In this document: positions 62,301 through 64,000 of the stretch, in pieces
How positions within the stretch are numbered: position 1 is the first letter of the stretch
How the letters are laid out: every line of letters starts with the position of its first letter
Assembly (NCBI GenBank): GCA_937136425.1
Contig: CAKZON010000006.1
Coordinates: forward strand, 62,001-126,000
DNA: 64,000 nt
From: an uncultured Crocinitomix sp.
Lineage (GTDB): Bacteria; Bacteroidota; Bacteroidia; Flavobacteriales_D; Crocinitomicaceae
Reading direction: 5' to 3'
The notes under the pieces: generated by a model
Told to the model about the DNA's origin: nothing
The model's database searches: none
The model's input: only the letters and a program-made list of their open reading frames with translations
Made by a program: the position numbers and the translations under genes

Positions 62301-62722
62301 CCAACGGATCTCTCTGTTTTATGGACAGTTGAATGTTTGTTTGCATTTAAAAAATTCATATCCACTTGATGCACACGAATTTTCGATTGCTGCCACAATT
62401 CACTTTGGGCTTTCATCTCATTAAGTTCAAATAAAATGGAGTCAGGATTCAAACTTTGCTGAATTGCAATATTTATTTTTGACCACACTTCATTTTGATC
62501 TGAAAAAACATATGAAATTCCAGTTTTACGAAGAAAAGTATTTTGATGCGCAACTTGAAATAAAACGTCTGCTCTTTGCTTACCTTCTCTATCAGCTATT
62601 TGCCCCTTATTCTCTATAAATCCATTTTGCTGATTTCCGATTGAAGATTCACTTAATTGAGACCAACCAAATGCGGTATAGCCTAACAACAATGTTAGAG
62701 ATATTAAGCAGTAGAATTTCAT
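59399..62722 (-). CDS. Secreted T9SS type B (CHU_C) protein with SBBP repeats and PKD domain
   Basis: A 1107-residue surface protein. Signal peptide about 1-21 (TAFGWSQ), an N-terminal DUF7948-like segment with NGFIENKGQIADREG, then six SBBP-type beta-propeller repeats (about 290-720) each holding a version of KFDPSGTRLWGTYYGG. A PKD-like domain (about 860-930; HDWDFDDGNFSTDENPVHVYDEPGEY), strand-rich modules and a CHU_C domain (APNIFTPDNDGTNNLF, ITNRWGIEIFQF, DGVYFYTYSG) follow. The architecture is typical of exported propeller proteins in gliding Bacteroidota. A hairpin TGGCGGATA/TATTCGCCA overlaps its stop codon but lacks a T run. Binding target unknown. Confidence 0.92.
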   Translation of the reverse strand: MKFYCLISLTLLLGYTAFGWSQLSESSIGNQQNGFIENKGQIADREGKQRADVLFQVAHQNTFLRKTGISYVFSDQNEVWSKINIAIQQSLNPDSILFELNEMKAQSELWQQSKIRVHQVDMNFLNANKHSTVHKTERSVGYSNFYYSHCADGVLNVHEYQKVNYHHIYDGIDLAFSQPTADGLKYDFIVRPFADPSQIQLEWIGADSVYLSAKGELIVENQISSIHESIPKVYQIIQNDTVLIMTKYHLESGDGKSTIVSFDIDDYDPNFKLIIDPWVTNYGGEDIDYGLEVDTDFEGNVVMSGETYSTTAISEAGFQMVLGGGLSDSFLAKFNENGVRLWGTYYGGAGGMRERGNGVATDSDGNIYVGGATATTGAIATVGSYQPDFGGGLFDGYIAKFDPSGARLWGTYFGGVGEDYAMNIGVDIFDNSYIVGYTFSESGIAFDGHQMDLGGFADGFLVKFDPDGNREWATYYGGTNAELFHDIEGDKFGNIVLSGVTTSAEQIASVGAFQEDFAGGQDAFLVKFDPSGTRLWGTYYGQLWVERGDAVTTDTSGNVYMAGKTTAPTGSATPGAFQTTSGGISDGFLTKYNPEGDQLWATYVGGESIDYAFAVDVDEISNNVIIAGQTESEDFPTATCAAQNELVGDMNAFVTQFLPDGELFCSSYLGVLHEEENVLTVKDCWIYIAGSTKGIMATPGVHQTTYGGGEFDAFLGRVHLASCELTIPDLLTTIETESTDVTSCTPCNGSATVDITDFCMNPSALKTYRWSNGVEEWYTTETISTIDGICEGDYWVEVTINCDQRDTFYFEIDNTASITAEFSMTDVCAGEAVSFNNTSFTIFGDIIAHDWDFDDGNFSTDENPVHVYDEPGEYEVELTVENDSECLDSLILLLQVYPNYEIVIDTAICEGEIFELPDGSSITVNSDTNWEGAFTSVHGCDSSITINVEMALSFFESENVYVNEGEVYVYPDGTTELILINTTHSSFLQTTAFCDSTILTNVFVIEEPEMPVNTSFTAPNIFTPDNDGTNNLFYFPSEGVETFNCVITNRWGIEIFQFNSIDDVWDGADMKTGNECADGVYFYTYSGEFNSGELFQGHGNVQLLRGE

Positions 62723-62828
62723 TCAAAACACTGAGATAATAATACCTACACATTTCAATAAAAGACTGAACCTTTGCGCGGTATATACTCTAGCCGAAGA
62801 TAAGCTAAAAATACAAACTAGAAACAAA

Positions 62829-62852
62829 AATGGCCCGCTAAAGCGAGCCATT
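62829..62852 (-). terminator. Rho-independent terminator of the DUF2795 gene
   Basis: On the minus strand: AATGGCTCGC / GCGGGCCATT (ten pairs, one G-U) with loop TTTA, followed by a short T run (TTTTTG). It lies 11 bases after the stop. Confidence 0.85.
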
Positions 62853-62862
62853 GATTTAAAAT

Positions 62863-63084
62863 TTAATATTCATCTTCATTAAAGAAGAAGTCATCCTTGG
62901 TCGGATAGTCCGGCCAAATTTCTTCGATACTCTCGTACGACTCCCCTTCATCTTCTATTTCTTGTAAATTCTCCACTACCTCAAGAGGGGCTCCGGTTCT
63001 CATTGCAAAATCGATTAATTCATCCTTTGCAGCTGGCCAAGGCGCGTCTTCCAAATATGAAGCTAATTCCAACGTCCAATACAT
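62863..63084 (-). CDS. DUF2795 family small acidic protein
   Basis: A 73-residue acidic protein of the DUF2795 family, which is common in Bacteroidota and of unknown function. The hallmark core is MYWTLELASYLEDAPWPAAKDELIDFAMRTGAPLEVVENLQEI with the closing EEIWPDYPTKDDFFFNEDEY tail. No membrane segment or signal peptide is present. It has its own -7 box (63108-63115) and terminator, so it is a single-gene unit. Confidence 0.9.
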   Translation of the reverse strand: MYWTLELASYLEDAPWPAAKDELIDFAMRTGAPLEVVENLQEIEDEGESYESIEEIWPDYPTKDDFFFNEDEY

Positions 63085-63107
63085 ACTATTATAATTTCAT
63101 TTTTGCG

Positions 63108-63115
63108 CAAAAGTA
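63108..63115 (-). promoter_or_regulatory. -7 box (TACTTTTG) for the DUF2795 gene
   Basis: On the minus strand TACTTTTG matches TAnnTTTG and lies 23 bases before the ATG at 63084. Confidence 0.55.
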
Positions 63116-63166
63116 ATTTTTTTACGCTTACATCCAAGTAATTTCTGTTATTTTTTTTTATTTCTA

Positions 63167-63715
63167 TTACATTTTTGGTTTCCACGGAATTTCCTCAGCG
63201 CCCAATTTTGCTGTTACATACCTTCCATACACAAACAAATAATCGCTTAACCTATTCAAAAATGCCAAAATTAAAGGATTTAATTCTGACTCTTCATTTA
63301 ATTCAGTAACGAGGCGTTCTGCTCTTCTACAAACACATCTTGTTATATGGCAAAATGAAACAGTTTCGTGTCCCCCCGGAAGCACAAAAAATTTCATGGG
63401 TTCTAATTTAGTATCCATGTTATCTATACTTTCTTCCAATTTGCTAATATCCGTCTCATTAATCTCCGGTAATTGCATTTTTCCTTTTGAAGGGTCTGAT
63501 GCCAACCAAGAACCTATTGTAAATAAACGATCTTGCACAAATATTAACTCTTCCTTAAACTCGTCACTCAATGCCCTATCTCTCAACAACCCAACATAAG
63601 AATTTAATTCATCCACTGTTCCGTAAGCGTCAATTCTCAAAGCATATTTAGGTACACGCGTACCTCCAATTAATCCTGTTTTTCCTTTGTCGCCTTTCTT
63701 AGTATATACTTTCAT
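63167..63715 (-). CDS. Cob(I)yrinic acid a,c-diamide adenosyltransferase (PduO type)
   Basis: A 182-residue enzyme that transfers the adenosyl group of ATP to reduced cobalamin, making adenosylcobalamin for enzymes such as methylmalonyl-CoA mutase. The PduO/MMAB motifs are intact: YTKKGDKGKTGLIGGTRVPK (N-terminal ATP-binding tract), DELNSYVGLLR, CRRAERLV and FLNRLSDYLFVYGR. The ATG at 63715 gives the standard MKVYTKKGD opening; the frame extends ten residues upstream but those do not fit the family. It stands alone, so its cobalamin partner enzymes lie elsewhere. Confidence 0.93.
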   Translation of the reverse strand: MKVYTKKGDKGKTGLIGGTRVPKYALRIDAYGTVDELNSYVGLLRDRALSDEFKEELIFVQDRLFTIGSWLASDPSKGKMQLPEINETDISKLEESIDNMDTKLEPMKFFVLPGGHETVSFCHITRCVCRRAERLVTELNEESELNPLILAFLNRLSDYLFVYGRYVTAKLGAEEIPWKPKM

Positions 63716-63779
63716 TTTTCTTACAATTAGATTCAACCATTTCAATAATTAAGTAATTGAATCTGTTTTAAATATTTCA

Positions 63780-64000
63780 TCAAATTTTAAGCACAAAATC
63801 TTGTTTTCGCTGCCCTGTTCTTTTACACACAATACCTAATCGAAATAAATCTAAGCTAACATTAATACGCTCATCTGCTTTTATTTTCTCCCAGGCTAAC
63901 TTCATTTCTTCACTCCAGTAAATATCATCTAAAATTATAAACGTATTATCATGACTATGGTTCAATGCGAACTCAAAATAGTCCAAAGTTGGTTCTAAAC
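63780..64000 (-). CDS. Class I SAM-dependent methyltransferase, C-terminal end (partial)
   Basis: The 5' part lies beyond the window edge; the frame stays open to 64000 (the residues before the internal TTG read LEPT, so that TTG is not the start). The visible 73 residues (DYFEFALNHSHDNTFIILDDIYWSEEM, then SLDLFRLGIVCKRTGQRKQDFVLKI) match the end of the O-methyltransferase-like class I fold: the strand with DDIYWS and the DLFRLGIV hairpin are typical of this Bacteroidota group. Substrate unknown. A gap of 64 bases separates it from the adenosyltransferase downstream. Confidence 0.82.
   Translation of the reverse strand, partial: LEPTLDYFEFALNHSHDNTFIILDDIYWSEEMKLAWEKIKADERINVSLDLFRLGIVCKRTGQRKQDFVLKI

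Overview
The window comes from a low-GC member of the Bacteroidota, most likely a flavobacterium-like organism (Flavobacteriales, possibly near the Crocinitomicaceae; the family is a guess). The reasons are visible in the sequence. Four secreted proteins end in the gliding-motility-associated (CHU_C, type B) sorting domain and two end in a type A sorting domain, both used by the type IX secretion system (T9SS). Many genes have the Bacteroidota -7 promoter box TAnnTTTG, while purine-rich Shine-Dalgarno sites are scarce. No rRNA, tRNA, CRISPR array, prophage, insertion sequence or transposase was seen, so this reads as ordinary chromosome.

Layout. 1-2.1 kb: end of a SpoIIE-type phosphatase, then an M23/LysM peptidase translationally coupled to a patatin. 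2.3-5.9 kb: DEAD-box helicase and the GTPase TypA. 6-9.2 kb: an operon of a TPR protein, phosphosulfolactate synthase (ComA) and a DUF368/PopT lipid-carrier transporter. 9.4-12 kb: a CHU_C adhesin. 12.7-15.6 kb: two paralogous secreted TolB-like/beta-barrel proteins around a small secreted protein. 15.7-19.8 kb: an M14 carboxypeptidase and a convergent MMPL/RND exporter. 19.8-23 kb: a type A T9SS cargo protein, then two tRNA genes (tsaC, cca). 23-30 kb: two hypotheticals, an M28 peptidase, rlmB with a GT39 glycosyltransferase, an MFS transporter and a Spy-like periplasmic protein. 30-36 kb: a CHU_C protein, trhO and paaABCD. 36-43.7 kb: small secreted proteins, an exonuclease, a queuosine-precursor transporter, murB, a lipoprotein with a haem-type motif, and a DoxX-like membrane protein. 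44-51.5 kb: a 2477-residue CHU_C adhesin with seven 258-bp repeats. 51.7-59.2 kb: a beta-helix T9SS protein with DUF2461, a PaaI thioesterase, a DUF2809 protein and secA. 59.4-64 kb: an SBBP/PKD/CHU_C protein, DUF2795, a cobalamin adenosyltransferase and the end of a methyltransferase.

How it fits together. Housekeeping genes (translation, tRNA modification, SecA, MurB) alternate with genes for large surface proteins. The surface proteins are predicted to cross the inner membrane through Sec (secA is in the window) and the outer membrane through T9SS. Several of them sit alone between clear hairpin terminators. PaaABCD (with PaaE absent here) and PaaI suggest phenylacetate breakdown. TsaC, Cca, RlmB, TrhO and YhhQ form a scattered RNA-modification theme.

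No clearly new defence or mobile system was found. The most interesting signals are the mosaic 258-bp repeat array, the duplicated TolB-like/barrel locus with a palindrome in front of it, three genes whose -7 box lies exactly four bases before the start codon, inverted repeats and repeated octamers in front of surface-protein genes, and a J-like protein lacking HPD.
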